A stretch of DNA of 64,000 nt from Microcaldota archaeon (GTDB lineage Archaea > Micrarchaeota > Micrarchaeia > Micrarchaeales > Micrarchaeaceae). The position numbers and the translations under genes were made by a program. The notes under the pieces are model-generated. The model did not search any database, was not told the DNA's origin, and saw nothing but the letters and a program-made list of their open reading frames with translations. This document shows positions 1-9,778 of the stretch, in pieces. Every line of letters begins with the position of its first letter. Position 1 is the stretch's first letter. The stretch is taken from contig JAJZJM010000002.1 in assembly GCA_021810105.1 (NCBI GenBank), positions 62,001 through 126,000 on the forward strand, in the 5' to 3' direction.

Positions 1-2
1 CG

Positions 3-1292
3 CTTGAGAACAGCATATTCGAGCTTATTGGCAGGGTAAGTGAACTCGGATTCAACAGTGAACGCTTCGACCGTGTTAAAAACTTCCAGAAAGAGCTCGC
101 GATAGTGCCTCTGAGCGCAAAGACAGGCGAGGGAATTGCAGAACTGCTCATGGTTGCAACTGGACTTTCCCAGAGGTATCTTGAGATGCGGCTAAACATA
201 GAGGTGAAAGGCCCTGGCAGAGGCACGATTTTGGAGAAGAAGGAGGTGCGCGGCCTTGGCACAACAATAGACGTAATACTTTATGACGGCTCTCTCAAGA
301 CTAATGACACTATTGCGTTTGCAACCTCTTCCGGAGTAGGGACAGCAAAGATAAAGGCGCTGCTGAAGACCAAACCATTGCAGGAGATACGAGAGAGCTC
401 TAGCAATTTCATGAACATAGAATCAGTAAGCGCAGCTTCCGGAGTAAAAATAAGCGGGACAGGGCTCGATGACGCTCTGCCTGGATCTCCTGTAGTACAG
501 GTAATCAATGGAGACTATTCTACTGAGATAAAATCAGAGATAAGCAATATATTCAAGACAGACAAGCAGGGAGTCGTGCTTAAGACAGACTCTATGGGAA
601 GCCTTGAGGCTCTTTCAAGGCTCATAGAAGCTGCAGGATTCAAAATAAGCAAAAAGGGAATAGGAAGCGTAACAAAAAGAGATGTCATTGATGCTTTTGG
701 GCAGCTATCGGAGAACCAGATTTATTCTGTTGTGCTTGCATTCAACGTGCCTATAGAAGAGGATGCCAAAACCGCCTCTTTCGACAGCGGGATAAAGATA
801 ATATCAGGGGACATAATATACAAGATACTCGACGAATATAAGCTTTTTGTCGATGATAGGCAGAAGAACGTGCTGAGCAAAGCGGAGAGCAGGATAGTCT
901 TCCCTGGAATGGTGGAGGTTTTGCCGCACAGCTGCTTCAGGATGTCGCATCCCGCGATATTCGGAGTCAACGTACTTGAAGGAAGAATAAAAACAGGATG
1001 GCTCCTTATGTCTGATGAAGGCGTAGTAATAGGAAAAATAAAAGGGATACAGAATGAGAAGTCGCCGTTGGAGCTTGCCAAAGCAAATGAAAATGTTGCA
1101 ATATCAATGGATGAGCCGACATTCGGAAGGCAGGTGAGGGAGGGGCAGAAGCTCTACACGAGGGTTACAGACAGCGATGAGCGGATGCTGAAAGGCGAGT
1201 TCTCCTCTTTGATAAATGAGAGGGAATCCGCATTGCTTAAGAAGATATCCGAGATAAAGAAGGCCAGCAAAACGCCCAATAGTATAACATAA
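3..1292 (+). CDS. infB: Translation initiation factor aIF5B/IF-2, C-terminal part (5' end outside window)
   Basis: Reading frame is open from the window edge (LENSIFELIGRVSELGF...VPLSAKTGEGIAELL); domain II motif EVKGPGRGTILEKKEVRGLGTTIDVILYDG and typical C-terminal domains. Confidence 0.9.
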   Translation, partial: LENSIFELIGRVSELGFNSERFDRVKNFQKELAIVPLSAKTGEGIAELLMVATGLSQRYLEMRLNIEVKGPGRGTILEKKEVRGLGTTIDVILYDGSLKTNDTIAFATSSGVGTAKIKALLKTKPLQEIRESSSNFMNIESVSAASGVKISGTGLDDALPGSPVVQVINGDYSTEIKSEISNIFKTDKQGVVLKTDSMGSLEALSRLIEAAGFKISKKGIGSVTKRDVIDAFGQLSENQIYSVVLAFNVPIEEDAKTASFDSGIKIISGDIIYKILDEYKLFVDDRQKNVLSKAESRIVFPGMVEVLPHSCFRMSHPAIFGVNVLEGRIKTGWLLMSDEGVVIGKIKGIQNEKSPLELAKANENVAISMDEPTFGRQVREGQKLYTRVTDSDERMLKGEFSSLINERESALLKKISEIKKASKTPNSIT

Positions 1293-1340
1293 ATATTATA
1301 AAAACACAAAAATAAATTGCAAAAAATATGTGTTGATGAA

Positions 1341-1754
1341 ATGAGCATTTTAACTAGACAGAGATCCGTATCCGAAGAGACATTGCAAAAGTTCGAGGAT
1401 TTGTTGATAAGCGAGAGGGTGGCGCTGGGCCTTTATATTAAGGATAAGATCACTAGAGAAAAGTTCTGTGACTGCCTATTTTCTACAGTAAAGAAGCTTG
1501 AGCACGTCAACACCCGCTACATATCTAAAGTGACTTTGTCAAATTTGGAGGAGACGGCACAAGAGATCAAGAATGGGCGCTACAATATTTTTAATTTCGA
1601 TACGTCTTTGTCCTTCATTCATAGGAGTTTGATAGTAGATGCATACCCAAGCCAGTTAAAGCAGGAAAAGCACTATGCTAAATTTGTATCGCATTTCTCT
1701 TCTGCTTCGTGGTATGGCACGCGCAAAAGAGTGGAAGCTCTTCTTAGAGAATGA
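1341..1754 (+). CDS. Hypothetical protein
   Basis: ORF 1317..1754; ATG at 1341 preferred; AT-rich TATA-like sequence upstream (aaatattataaaaac). Confidence 0.6.
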   Translation: MSILTRQRSVSEETLQKFEDLLISERVALGLYIKDKITREKFCDCLFSTVKKLEHVNTRYISKVTLSNLEETAQEIKNGRYNIFNFDTSLSFIHRSLIVDAYPSQLKQEKHYAKFVSHFSSASWYGTRKRVEALLRE

Positions 1755-1776
1755 AAAACCTGATAAAAAAGAGTGC

Positions 1777-2088
1777 CTAACCAGCAAGGCTTATCTCTAT
1801 CTGGACCGTGTCAGGAACAGGTATTCTCATTATCTGCCTTAGGGCCTGTTCGCTTCCATCTATCTCGAGAAGCCTTTTATGGAACCTTATCTGCCACTTC
1901 TCATATGTATGGCTTCCTTGATGCGCAGGTGCTTTCCTTGTTGACTGGCTTATTATCTTTGTAGGAAGAGGTATGGGGCCCTTGCACTTTATGTTGGCCC
2001 CCTGAACTATACTCTTTATCTGGCTTGCTACAGAGTCCACGTCCTTCTTGTTTGTGCTTACTAGCTTTATTATTGCGGTTCCTGCCAT
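1777..2088 (-). CDS. rps10: 30S ribosomal protein S10
   Basis: Sequence KLVSTNKKDVDSVASQIKSIVQ...GPIPLPTK...HEKWQIRFHKR-like S10 pattern; directly downstream of EF-1alpha, as in many archaea. Confidence 0.93.
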   Translation of the reverse strand: MAGTAIIKLVSTNKKDVDSVASQIKSIVQGANIKCKGPIPLPTKIISQSTRKAPAHQGSHTYEKWQIRFHKRLLEIDGSEQALRQIMRIPVPDTVQIEISLAG

Positions 2089-2100
2089 CTATTCACTCCA

Positions 2101-3369
2101 TCATTTTACAGGAGTGACATCCAGTATGATGCCTGCACCTATTGTCTCTCCCATATCACGTATGGCGAACCTTCCGAGCGGCTTGAAGTCGCTGAACTTC
2201 TCCAAAGACACGGGTTTTGTGGGCTTTATCTTTACTATTGCCACGTCTCCGGTCTTTATTGTCTGAGGGTTCTGCTCTACAGTCTGGCCAGTCTTCGGAT
2301 CCTTTCTTTCGAGTATGTCAGTGAATGTGCATGCTATCTGTGCAGTATGTATGTGGAAGACTGGGGTATATCCTCTTGCTATGACATTCTGGTGGTGCAG
2401 AACCACTACCTGAGCCTTAAATTCTGATGCCACCGTAGGAGGATTGCTTGCGGGGCCTACCACGTCTCCCCTCTTTATGTCCTTCTTCTCTATTCCTTTT
2501 ACATTGAAGCCTATGTTGTCTCCAGGCTCTGCCCTCTGCAGTTGCTGGTGGTGCATCTCTATGCTTTTGACTTCGGTCTTTACGCCTCCAGGCATTATTA
2601 TAACCTGGTCTCCGGCCTTTAGTATTCCGCTCTCTATCCTTCCTACAGGCACTGTTCCGAATCCAGATATGCTGAATACGTCCTGTATTGGCAATCTAAG
2701 AGGCTTGTCTGTTGGTTTTTCCGGTACCTTGAGCAGATCCAATGCCTCAAGAAGGCTTGGGCCTGTATACCATGGAGTCTTTGCAGATTTCGTCTTTACA
2801 TTGCTGCCCTCTATGGCAGAGTACGGTATAAAGTTAACCTGATCCAGCTTGAAGCCGAACGACTTTAGCAGGTCTCCTACAGATTTCTTTACGTCCTCAT
2901 ATTTCTGCTGCGAGAATTCTACTTCGTCCATTTTGTTTACTCCGACTATTACCTGACCTACGCCAAGTACGCTTATAAGTATTGCGTGCTCCCTTGTCTG
3001 AGCCTGTATTCCGTCCTTTGCGCTGACTACCAAGACTGCCGCATCTGCCTGGCTTGCTCCAGTTATCATATTCTTTACGAAGTCCCTGTGGCCAGGTGCG
3101 TCTATTATAGTAAAGTAGTATTTTGCTGTCTGGAAATCCCTGTGCTGTATGTCTATAGTGATTCCACGTTCACGCTCTTCCTTTAGCGTGTCCATAACGA
3201 ATGCGAATTCGAAAGTAGGCTTGTTTACCTTAGCCGCCTCTTCCTTGTACCTTGCCATATCTCTGTCAGTTATCGCCCCTGTTTCGTAGAGGAGCCTTCC
3301 AACTGTCGTAGACTTTCCGTGGTCTACGTGACCTATAAAGATCAAATTCATGTGTGGTTTTTCTGCCAT
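2101..3369 (-). CDS. tuf: Translation elongation factor EF-1 alpha
   Basis: [38 protein letters not shown] motifs. Confidence 0.98.
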   Translation of the reverse strand: MAEKPHMNLIFIGHVDHGKSTTVGRLLYETGAITDRDMARYKEEAAKVNKPTFEFAFVMDTLKEERERGITIDIQHRDFQTAKYYFTIIDAPGHRDFVKNMITGASQADAAVLVVSAKDGIQAQTREHAILISVLGVGQVIVGVNKMDEVEFSQQKYEDVKKSVGDLLKSFGFKLDQVNFIPYSAIEGSNVKTKSAKTPWYTGPSLLEALDLLKVPEKPTDKPLRLPIQDVFSISGFGTVPVGRIESGILKAGDQVIIMPGGVKTEVKSIEMHHQQLQRAEPGDNIGFNVKGIEKKDIKRGDVVGPASNPPTVASEFKAQVVVLHHQNVIARGYTPVFHIHTAQIACTFTDILERKDPKTGQTVEQNPQTIKTGDVAIVKIKPTKPVSLEKFSDFKPLGRFAIRDMGETIGAGIILDVTPVK

Positions 3370-3621
3370 AGTTTCACCTAAATCAATATAAATGCCTATT
3401 TTCTGTCGAGGAATAAGCAGTATGTTTCTGTAGAAAACTAATAAAAACCTATGCCTTTTAAGCGGGAAATAAAATTACGCCCAAAATCTCTTAATTTAAC
3501 AATGCGACTAAACCGCATTTGCCTGTTTTAGAGTTTTGCGCGGGAGCCTAATTTATAGAAAGGTTTTTATAACAATTTGTTCATATCAGACGTGCCGCTA
3601 AAGCGGTAGAACGGTGACTTG

Positions 3622-3741
3622 ATGAAAGATGTATATGTTTTGGCAGCAGCAGAAGAAGAAGACGAAGGCGACGACGAAGAAGGAGATGATGACGAAGATT
3701 GGGAAGACGATGAAGAGGATGATGAAGAAGGCGATGAATAA
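3622..3741 (+). CDS. Small 39-aa highly acidic protein (not in the ORF track)
   Basis: ATG at 3622: MKDVYVLAAAEEEDEGDDEEGDDDEDWEDDEEDDEEGDE*; GGTGA Shine-Dalgarno-like sequence just upstream; AT-rich TATA-like sequence at about 3550-3570. Confidence 0.6.
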   Translation: MKDVYVLAAAEEEDEGDDEEGDDDEDWEDDEEDDEEGDE

Positions 3742-3853
3742 TCCTCTTCCTGCATATCGCAGTCAATAAAACCTTTCCTTATCGAAAGAGTATTAAGCTT
3801 TAAGGCGCAGTATCTTAATGCCAGCTGTTTCTAGTTTCTAGATGTGAAAAACC

Positions 3854-6007
3854 ATGGTAAACGGGTTAGAACTTACGGTTGCAAGCGCACTCGTAACTGA
3901 TGATGGAAAGAGCATAGCCAGGATAGACTCTAAAGCGAGGAAGCTTTTGGAGGTAAGCTCTGGAGATGTTGTGGAGATAAAAGGCAAGCGCAGGTCTACG
4001 GCAGCCATAGTTATGCCCGCTCACCAGCAGGATGAAGGCCTGGATTTCGTACGCGTAGACGGGAGGATAAGGCAGAACCTTGGAATAGGAATAGGCGATA
4101 GGGTATTTGTAACCAAAGCGGATGCAAAGGATGCAGAGAAAGTCATACTGGCTCCACCTCCAAATCAAAGAACCCCGATATCACCGGATTTTGCGGAATA
4201 TGCCAAAAATAAGCTTGATGACAAGCCTCTTGTGAGGGGAGACGTTGTACCGATACCTATGTTCGGATACGTATTCAACTTCATAGTTGCGCAGACTTCG
4301 CCTCACGGAGTTGTAAGAGTGGGAAGGCGCACAGAAGTGGTTGTAAGATCTGAACCAATATCCGAATCAATGGTCAAGATAGGAGATGTTCATTACGAAG
4401 ATATTGGGGGCCTAAAGAATGAGATACAGAAGATAAGGGAGATGGTAGAGCTGCCCATAAGGTATCCAGAATTATTTGAAAGGCTTGGGATAGAGCCGCC
4501 GAAAGGAGTGCTTCTGTTTGGAGCGCCTGGAACTGGAAAGACGCTGCTTGCGAAAGCTGTCGCAAACGAATCTGATGCTCACTTTATAGACATATCAGGC
4601 CCTGAACTTGTCAGCAAATTCGTAGGGGAGAGCGAAGAGAAGCTTAGGGAGATATTCAATGAGGCAAAAGAGAAAGCGCCAACTATAATATTCATGGATG
4701 AGATAGACGCAATGGTGCCTAAGAGAGAGGAGGCGACAAACGAAGTAGAAAGAAGAATGGTATCACAGCTTCTTGCGCTTCTAGACGGAATAGGATCCAG
4801 AGGCCAGGTAATAGTAATAGGCGCAACAAACAGGCCGAATGCGATAGACCCTGCGCTTAGAAGGCCAGGAAGATTCGACAGAGAGATAGAGATAGGAGTT
4901 CCAGATAGGAATGCGAGAAAGGAGATACTCCAGATACATACAAGAAACATGCCGTTAAAAGACGTCAACCTTGACGAACTCGCAAGCATGACACACGGTT
5001 ACACTGGCGCAGACCTTACAGCGCTTGCAAGGGAGGGGGCGATGTGCACGCTCAGAAAGATACTTCCGATGATAATAGACAAGAAGTCCATACCTAACGA
5101 GATACTGATGAACCTTAACGTGACCATGGATGATTTCATAAACGCTTTCAACAGCATACAGCCAAGTGCGCTCAGGGAGGTCTTTGTAGAGAGGCCCAAT
5201 GTACACTGGGAGGATGTTGGAGGCTTGGCATCTGTAAAAGAGCAGCTGAAAGAGGCTGTTGAGATGCCTGTAAAGAACCCAGAAGCGTTCGAGAAGATGG
5301 GCATACGCCCTGTGAAAGGCATACTTCTTGTCGGAGCGCCAGGAACTGGAAAAACTATGCTTGCTAAGGCCGTGGCCACAGAAAGGGAATCAAACTTCAT
5401 CTCTATAAAAGGGCCTGAGCTGCTCAGCAAATACGTAGGTGAGAGCGAAAAGGCGACGCGAGAGGTATTCAGAAAGGCGAGGCAGGCGGCCCCGTGCATT
5501 ATATTCATAGATGAGATCGACTCGATAGCGGGCACGCGCGACGGAAGCAGGGGAGATTCCATGGTAACTGAGAGAGTCGTGGACACCCTTCTAACTGAAT
5601 TGGATGGGCTGCAGGATATGAAGGGAATAGTTGTGCTTGCTGCAACAAACAGGCCAGATATAATAGACCCTGCGCTTATGAGACCGGGACGTTTTGACAA
5701 GATAATAGAGATACCAATGCCTGATGAGGAGACAAGGTTGTCGATATTAAAAGTGCACACAAAGCGCATGCCATTATCAAAGGAGATTCGCCTTGAGGAG
5801 CTTGCTGTGGACCTGGAGGGCTACACTGGTGCAGAGATAGAAAATGTGTGCAGAGAAGCTGGAATGCGGGCTATACGTATGAAAAAGGCGAGCGTATCCA
5901 AAGAGGATTTTGAATTCGCGCTAAAAGAGATAAAACCTGCAGTGCCAAAGCATCTGGCAGAGAAGATAAAGAAATTCAAGTCTGAGCCGGAAAATATGTA
6001 TAGGTAA
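3854..6007 (+). CDS. cdc48: CDC48/VAT-type AAA+ ATPase (two AAA domains)
   Basis: Two Walker A ([36 protein letters not shown]), two Walker B, two arginine-finger regions; N-terminal CDC48 N domain. Confidence 0.98.
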   Translation: MVNGLELTVASALVTDDGKSIARIDSKARKLLEVSSGDVVEIKGKRRSTAAIVMPAHQQDEGLDFVRVDGRIRQNLGIGIGDRVFVTKADAKDAEKVILAPPPNQRTPISPDFAEYAKNKLDDKPLVRGDVVPIPMFGYVFNFIVAQTSPHGVVRVGRRTEVVVRSEPISESMVKIGDVHYEDIGGLKNEIQKIREMVELPIRYPELFERLGIEPPKGVLLFGAPGTGKTLLAKAVANESDAHFIDISGPELVSKFVGESEEKLREIFNEAKEKAPTIIFMDEIDAMVPKREEATNEVERRMVSQLLALLDGIGSRGQVIVIGATNRPNAIDPALRRPGRFDREIEIGVPDRNARKEILQIHTRNMPLKDVNLDELASMTHGYTGADLTALAREGAMCTLRKILPMIIDKKSIPNEILMNLNVTMDDFINAFNSIQPSALREVFVERPNVHWEDVGGLASVKEQLKEAVEMPVKNPEAFEKMGIRPVKGILLVGAPGTGKTMLAKAVATERESNFISIKGPELLSKYVGESEKATREVFRKARQAAPCIIFIDEIDSIAGTRDGSRGDSMVTERVVDTLLTELDGLQDMKGIVVLAATNRPDIIDPALMRPGRFDKIIEIPMPDEETRLSILKVHTKRMPLSKEIRLEELAVDLEGYTGAEIENVCREAGMRAIRMKKASVSKEDFEFALKEIKPAVPKHLAEKIKKFKSEPENMYR

Positions 6008-6149
6008 TTGCATGGCTGATGAAAACCCAAACTGGGTAGGCATGGGAATTGCAGCCGTACTTGTATTGATAGGAATTGCTGCTATTGTTGGCGCGTATAG
6101 ATACGGTTTCGCTGGCATAGGTTCGTTTGCTTCATCAATATTCTGGTGG

Positions 6150-6330
6150 GTGACATCCTCCCACCACTGAAGGTGGTGGGCTTCCAATGACGGTTTTTTG
6201 ATTGGTCATCTTGAACCACCAAGTATAGTTCCTGATTCACCGACGGCTGCCTCCTGTAGTTGAGGTCTTACAACGTCTCCAGAGGCGTTACTTCCCGCAT
6301 GTCCTGCGGTAGTCAGGATATTTATTGAGG
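6150..6330 (-). ncRNA. Candidate TnpB omega RNA (reRNA) at the right end, extent approximate
   Basis: Position (3' end of tnpB plus right-end hairpin) matches known TnpB systems; minus-strand RE ...cccaccaccttcagtggtgggaggatgtcac followed by flank ccaccagaatattgatgaag as putative guide. Confidence 0.45.
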
Positions 6331-7480
6331 CATTCAAATCTCTGTCAATCTTCAGTCCACAATTTTGACAGAGATATGTCCTTTCACTCAATCCTATATC
6401 CTGTATGTTTCCACATTTACTGCATGTCCTTGTTGTGTTCCTTGGGTTCACGCCGACAACCCTGCAACCAGCACTTTCAGCCTTGTAACAAAGATATTGG
6501 GTGAAATTGCCCCAAGAAGCATCCGTTATCTGTCTTGCAAGATTATGGTTCTTTGCCATGTTTGCAATCTTCAGTTCCTCGTATGCAATGGATGAGTATG
6601 AATTTACAAGACGATATGAGGTCTTGTGAAGAAAGTCGTCCCTCTGCCTTGCGATATGTTCCGATATCCTTGCAAGTTTTATCTTTGCCTTTCTCCTATT
6701 CTTGCCCCCTTTCTTCTTGTTTGAGAGCCTTCTCTGGATTGTTTTCAGTTTGTCGATGGATTTATTCGAGATTCTCGGATTTGGGATTCTTGTTCCATCA
6801 GACAAAGTTGCATATTCCTTTAGTCCCAAGTCCATCCCTACTTGTGGTTTATTGTTTGAGAAGAGAGAGGTATCTTCCTTTTCAGTGGAAAATGTGATAT
6901 ACCATTCCTGCGATTTTGTCTGTTTTATCGCCATTGTTTTTATCTTTCCTTCCATATCTCTGTGGTTGACAAAGTTTATCCTGCCGATTTTTGAAACGGA
7001 AACCATTTTCTTTTCGAGTTTGAAACCAGATTGTGGGTATGTCAATGAAGAGATGTATGATTTGAAACGTGGGAAACCTCCCTTGACTTTCTTTCCCTGT
7101 TTTCTTTCCTTTATCCTTCTGAAGAAGTTCTTGTATGCCCCTGAGACTCTGTCCGCGACATTCTGGCAGACTTGGGAATATAGTTCATTGAATTCTGGGT
7201 TCTTCTTTTTGAGTTTTGTAATCCACTTGTTCATGTCGTATTTCGTGAAGGTCTTTCCTGTTTCCTTGAAGTATTTTTGTGATTGTTCAAGAAGGAGGTT
7301 GTAGAGTTGTTTCGATAGATACATCTGACGGTTGAGTGTTGATTTCTGCGACTGCGACGGATATGCCCTGTATTTGTACGTCTTTTTCAAGATGAACATA
7401 TCCTTTTCACCATTAAATCTTATATGTGTTGCGGTTCGCTTTCATCCCACGATTGAAATCGTGGGTTTTCCCGCTCACAT
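6157..7480 (-). mobile_element. IS200/IS605 superfamily, tnpB-only (IS1341-type) element; boundaries approximate (+/- about 7 nt)
   Basis: Intact tnpB without tnpA; terminal hairpin cccaccactgaaggtggtggg at the right end (about 6160-6180) and cccacgattgaaatcgtggg at the left end (about 7446-7465); splits a small gene. Confidence 0.8.
6206..7399 (-). CDS. tnpB: RNA-guided endonuclease TnpB (OrfB), apparently intact
   Basis: RuvC-like GMDLGLKEYATLSDG, YEELKIANM, CSKCGN...CQNCGLKIDRDLNASINIL zinc finger and final Asp. Confidence 0.95.
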   Translation of the reverse strand: MFILKKTYKYRAYPSQSQKSTLNRQMYLSKQLYNLLLEQSQKYFKETGKTFTKYDMNKWITKLKKKNPEFNELYSQVCQNVADRVSGAYKNFFRRIKERKQGKKVKGGFPRFKSYISSLTYPQSGFKLEKKMVSVSKIGRINFVNHRDMEGKIKTMAIKQTKSQEWYITFSTEKEDTSLFSNNKPQVGMDLGLKEYATLSDGTRIPNPRISNKSIDKLKTIQRRLSNKKKGGKNRRKAKIKLARISEHIARQRDDFLHKTSYRLVNSYSSIAYEELKIANMAKNHNLARQITDASWGNFTQYLCYKAESAGCRVVGVNPRNTTRTCSKCGNIQDIGLSERTYLCQNCGLKIDRDLNASINILTTAGHAGSNASGDVVRPQLQEAAVGESGTILGGSR

Positions 7481-7742
7481 TTATAATCGGAATATTCTTC
7501 TTTTTCTTTATAATTAGGTGGTGGCTGTTCGGAGGGTCCTGCCAATTTCCATTTTATTCCGGGAGAAGGAGATACAGGCATAATGGAGACGCGTACTATA
7601 TACTGAAAGAGAGGTACGCGAAAGGAGAGATATCAAAAAAAGAGTATGAAGAGAGAATGAAAGGTCTTGATGAATATTAAGTTGCTGAATGCTGCGAATT
7701 GTTGCAGTATGTTTTTAATCCTTCATGGCAATCTATTTGCAA

Positions 7743-7859
7743 GGAGGGGTAGCTCAGCCTGGTTAGAGCGCTAGACTCATATGCTAAGCATTATGAGTGA
7801 AGAGCTATGTGCTATGACGAGAAATCTAGAGATCGCGAGTTCAAATCTCGCCCCCTCCA
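7743..7859 (+). tRNA. tRNA with CAU anticodon (Met or Ile2), containing an intron of about 42 nt in the anticodon loop
   Basis: Acceptor GGAGGGG/CCCCTCC, anticodon stem CTAGA/TCTAG with loop CTCATA^A, T-arm GCGAG-TTCAAAT-CTCGC; intron tgctaagcattatgagtgaagagctatgtgctatgacgagaa. Confidence 0.9.
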
Positions 7860-7905
7860 AGTCCATGCTGCGATGCCCAATGGCTTCGGTGTTTGGAAAA
7901 CAGAA

Positions 7906-8478
7906 CTAATATAGAAGCAGTACAACCAAATCTTCGAAAAAATAATGCTTTTTAAATAAGAGCTGGGCGCCTTTTGTTGCAATATCTTTCTCGTAATGGT
8001 TATGTCCGCTTTCGAGGAGCAGAGCTATGCCACCCTTATCAAGAAAACCCTTGTACTTTTCCAGAAACGATTCTATAAGCTCCCTGCCCTCTTTGCCGCC
8101 ATCAAGCGCCCTTTGGATCTTGTTTTCTTTCATGCTTTGTATCGGCTTTGATGGGAGATATGGAGGATTGAATATTATGGCATCAAACGCACCGGTTATG
8201 TTTGAGAACATGTCGCTCTTCAAGAATCTGCCGTTTACTCCGTTTGTCTTAGCATTCTCTTCCGCGCACTTTATCGCTTCAGTGTCAATATCTGAGAAAG
8301 TCACATCGCACCCTTTCTTTGCAGCTACAATGCCCTGTATGCCAGAACCAGTCCCGAGATCGAGGACCTTTCCGCGGGTATGCTTCTCTACAGCTTCCGC
8401 CAATAAAAAAGAGTCCTCCCTGGGAAAATAGACGTCGTTTTTGCACTTCAGCGTGAGTGTATCCGCAATCAATCCCAT
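7906..8478 (-). CDS. HemK/PrmC-family class I methyltransferase (Mtq2-like)
   Basis: VLDLGTGSGIQGIVAAKKG and catalytic NPPYLPSKP motif. Confidence 0.9.
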   Translation of the reverse strand: MGLIADTLTLKCKNDVYFPREDSFLLAEAVEKHTRGKVLDLGTGSGIQGIVAAKKGCDVTFSDIDTEAIKCAEENAKTNGVNGRFLKSDMFSNITGAFDAIIFNPPYLPSKPIQSMKENKIQRALDGGKEGRELIESFLEKYKGFLDKGGIALLLESGHNHYEKDIATKGAQLLFKKHYFFEDLVVLLLY

Positions 8479-9701
8479 TCCCCTATAGATTCGATATCCT
8501 TCAGCGCTTTCTCCTTATCGGGCTTCTGCCCGGCACCCACGCCCCTCAATAAAATTGATGCGATTATTGATATCACAACAGTAGCAAATATTATGATAGA
8601 GTATGAGAGACTGCTTATTATGCCGGCATCGAGTGCGATTATCGCTATCGCAACCCCTACCGCGCCCCTCCCTGAGAGAATCCCTGCTGCCCTCCTGTTC
8701 TTTTTTGGATAGCTTCCCGGGATTATTTTGCTGGAGAGCTTGTGCGTAAGCGTATAAGAAGAGACTATTGCCGCTGCTATTATAACTGCGACTCCGATTG
8801 CTATCTTAATAGACATGTCTGCATAATCCAGTAGGGCACTTGCCCCAGCGATCCCGAAAAAGAGTGGTATGAAAAATCCATCCGTTATTCTGCCAAAGGT
8901 TCTTGTAACCCTTCCATATGCGCTCCTGCCAGAAATTATGGAGTGCACTATAAGCCCTGCAAAAAATGCGCCGACTATGTATGTTATCCCTATGTAATTG
9001 AAGAGCGCAGCTAAGAAAAATCCGAATATAAGTATTATGCCATATGCGATGTTGCTGCTTTTTAGAAGGGGCTTGATGCGCCTCATCGCTTTATTGAGCC
9101 CCTTTGCATAGCGCCTTACTATTTTTTCTGCTGCGATGATTATGAATATCAGTATGCCCGTCTCTATCAGCACAGTTTCCGCACTTGAGAAAGGCCTTGA
9201 TATGAAGATAAGCAGCACAAATGCGAGTATGTCTGTTAGTATTACAGACGAGAGTATGAAGTAGCCTGTCACCTTATCAAGAAGCTTATATCTTCTTACC
9301 AATACCGAGATTATGGATATTGAAGGCACGGTTATTGCGAGAGACATTGCAAAACTTTCTGTGGAACCAAAGCCAAGAAGCAGGTATGCCAGAGAGGATA
9401 CGAATATTAGAGGGAGTATGAAGCTTGCTACGGAAAATGAAAACGCTTTGCTTATGCTCTTGGTTATCAACTCTGTCCTCATGCCCATACCTATGAAGAA
9501 CATTATGAAGAAGAGGGAGATAGACTCTATTGCACTCAATTGCAGGGATAGCTGTATTATGCCGAAAACTGTGGGTCCAAGTATCAGTCCCGCTAGAAGA
9601 GCACCAGCAACAGCCGGCAGGTCAAACTGCTCGAATACCTCTCCCACTATTATTGTAGCTGCAAGAATTATCAGAACCTGGCCTATTATTTCAAATGGCA
9701 A
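8469..9701 (-). CDS. CPA2-type cation:proton antiporter (KefB-like membrane domain)
   Basis: Multi-TM; VVGEVFEQFDLPAVAGALLAGLILGPTVFG; SGRGAVGVAIAIIALDAG. Confidence 0.88.
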   Translation of the reverse strand: MPFEIIGQVLIILAATIIVGEVFEQFDLPAVAGALLAGLILGPTVFGIIQLSLQLSAIESISLFFIMFFIGMGMRTELITKSISKAFSFSVASFILPLIFVSSLAYLLLGFGSTESFAMSLAITVPSISIISVLVRRYKLLDKVTGYFILSSVILTDILAFVLLIFISRPFSSAETVLIETGILIFIIIAAEKIVRRYAKGLNKAMRRIKPLLKSSNIAYGIILIFGFFLAALFNYIGITYIVGAFFAGLIVHSIISGRSAYGRVTRTFGRITDGFFIPLFFGIAGASALLDYADMSIKIAIGVAVIIAAAIVSSYTLTHKLSSKIIPGSYPKKNRRAAGILSGRGAVGVAIAIIALDAGIISSLSYSIIIFATVVISIIASILLRGVGAGQKPDKEKALKDIESIGEWD

Positions 9702-9778
9702 TGCAGCACCTCTGGATATTTGTATATTTTAGTTAACTATTTTATTTATTATATCCACTACAGAAACATTTATAGAGT

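Larger units (their letters stand above)
6012..7680 (+). pseudogene. Small membrane protein with SHOCT-like C-terminus, interrupted by the IS200/IS605-type element
   Basis: 5' part MADENPNWVGMGIAAVLVLIGIAAIVGAYRYGFAGIGSFASSIFWW; after the element ...FIIGIFFFFFIIRWWLFGG...GDAYYILKERYAKGEISKKEYEERMKGLDEY* (SHOCT-like). Confidence 0.7.

Noticed and set aside
3567-3766. Ser-rich (62 aa) and Arg/Leu/His-rich (61 aa) minus-strand ORFs in the track
   Set aside because: They are antisense readings of the acidic GAA/GAT-rich microprotein ORF at 3622-3741(+); compositional artefacts.
4999-5769. 256-aa ORF antisense to cdc48
   Set aside because: Lies wholly opposite a highly conserved AAA+ gene; no independent motif or promoter.
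6365-7304. Plus-strand ORFs (76, 120, 200 aa) opposite tnpB
   Set aside because: Antisense to an intact TnpB with no recognisable motifs.
7426-7680. 84-aa ORF as an independent gene
   Set aside because: Its first part is IS left-end sequence; the C-terminal SHOCT-like part is better explained as the 3' half of the interrupted gene starting at 6012.
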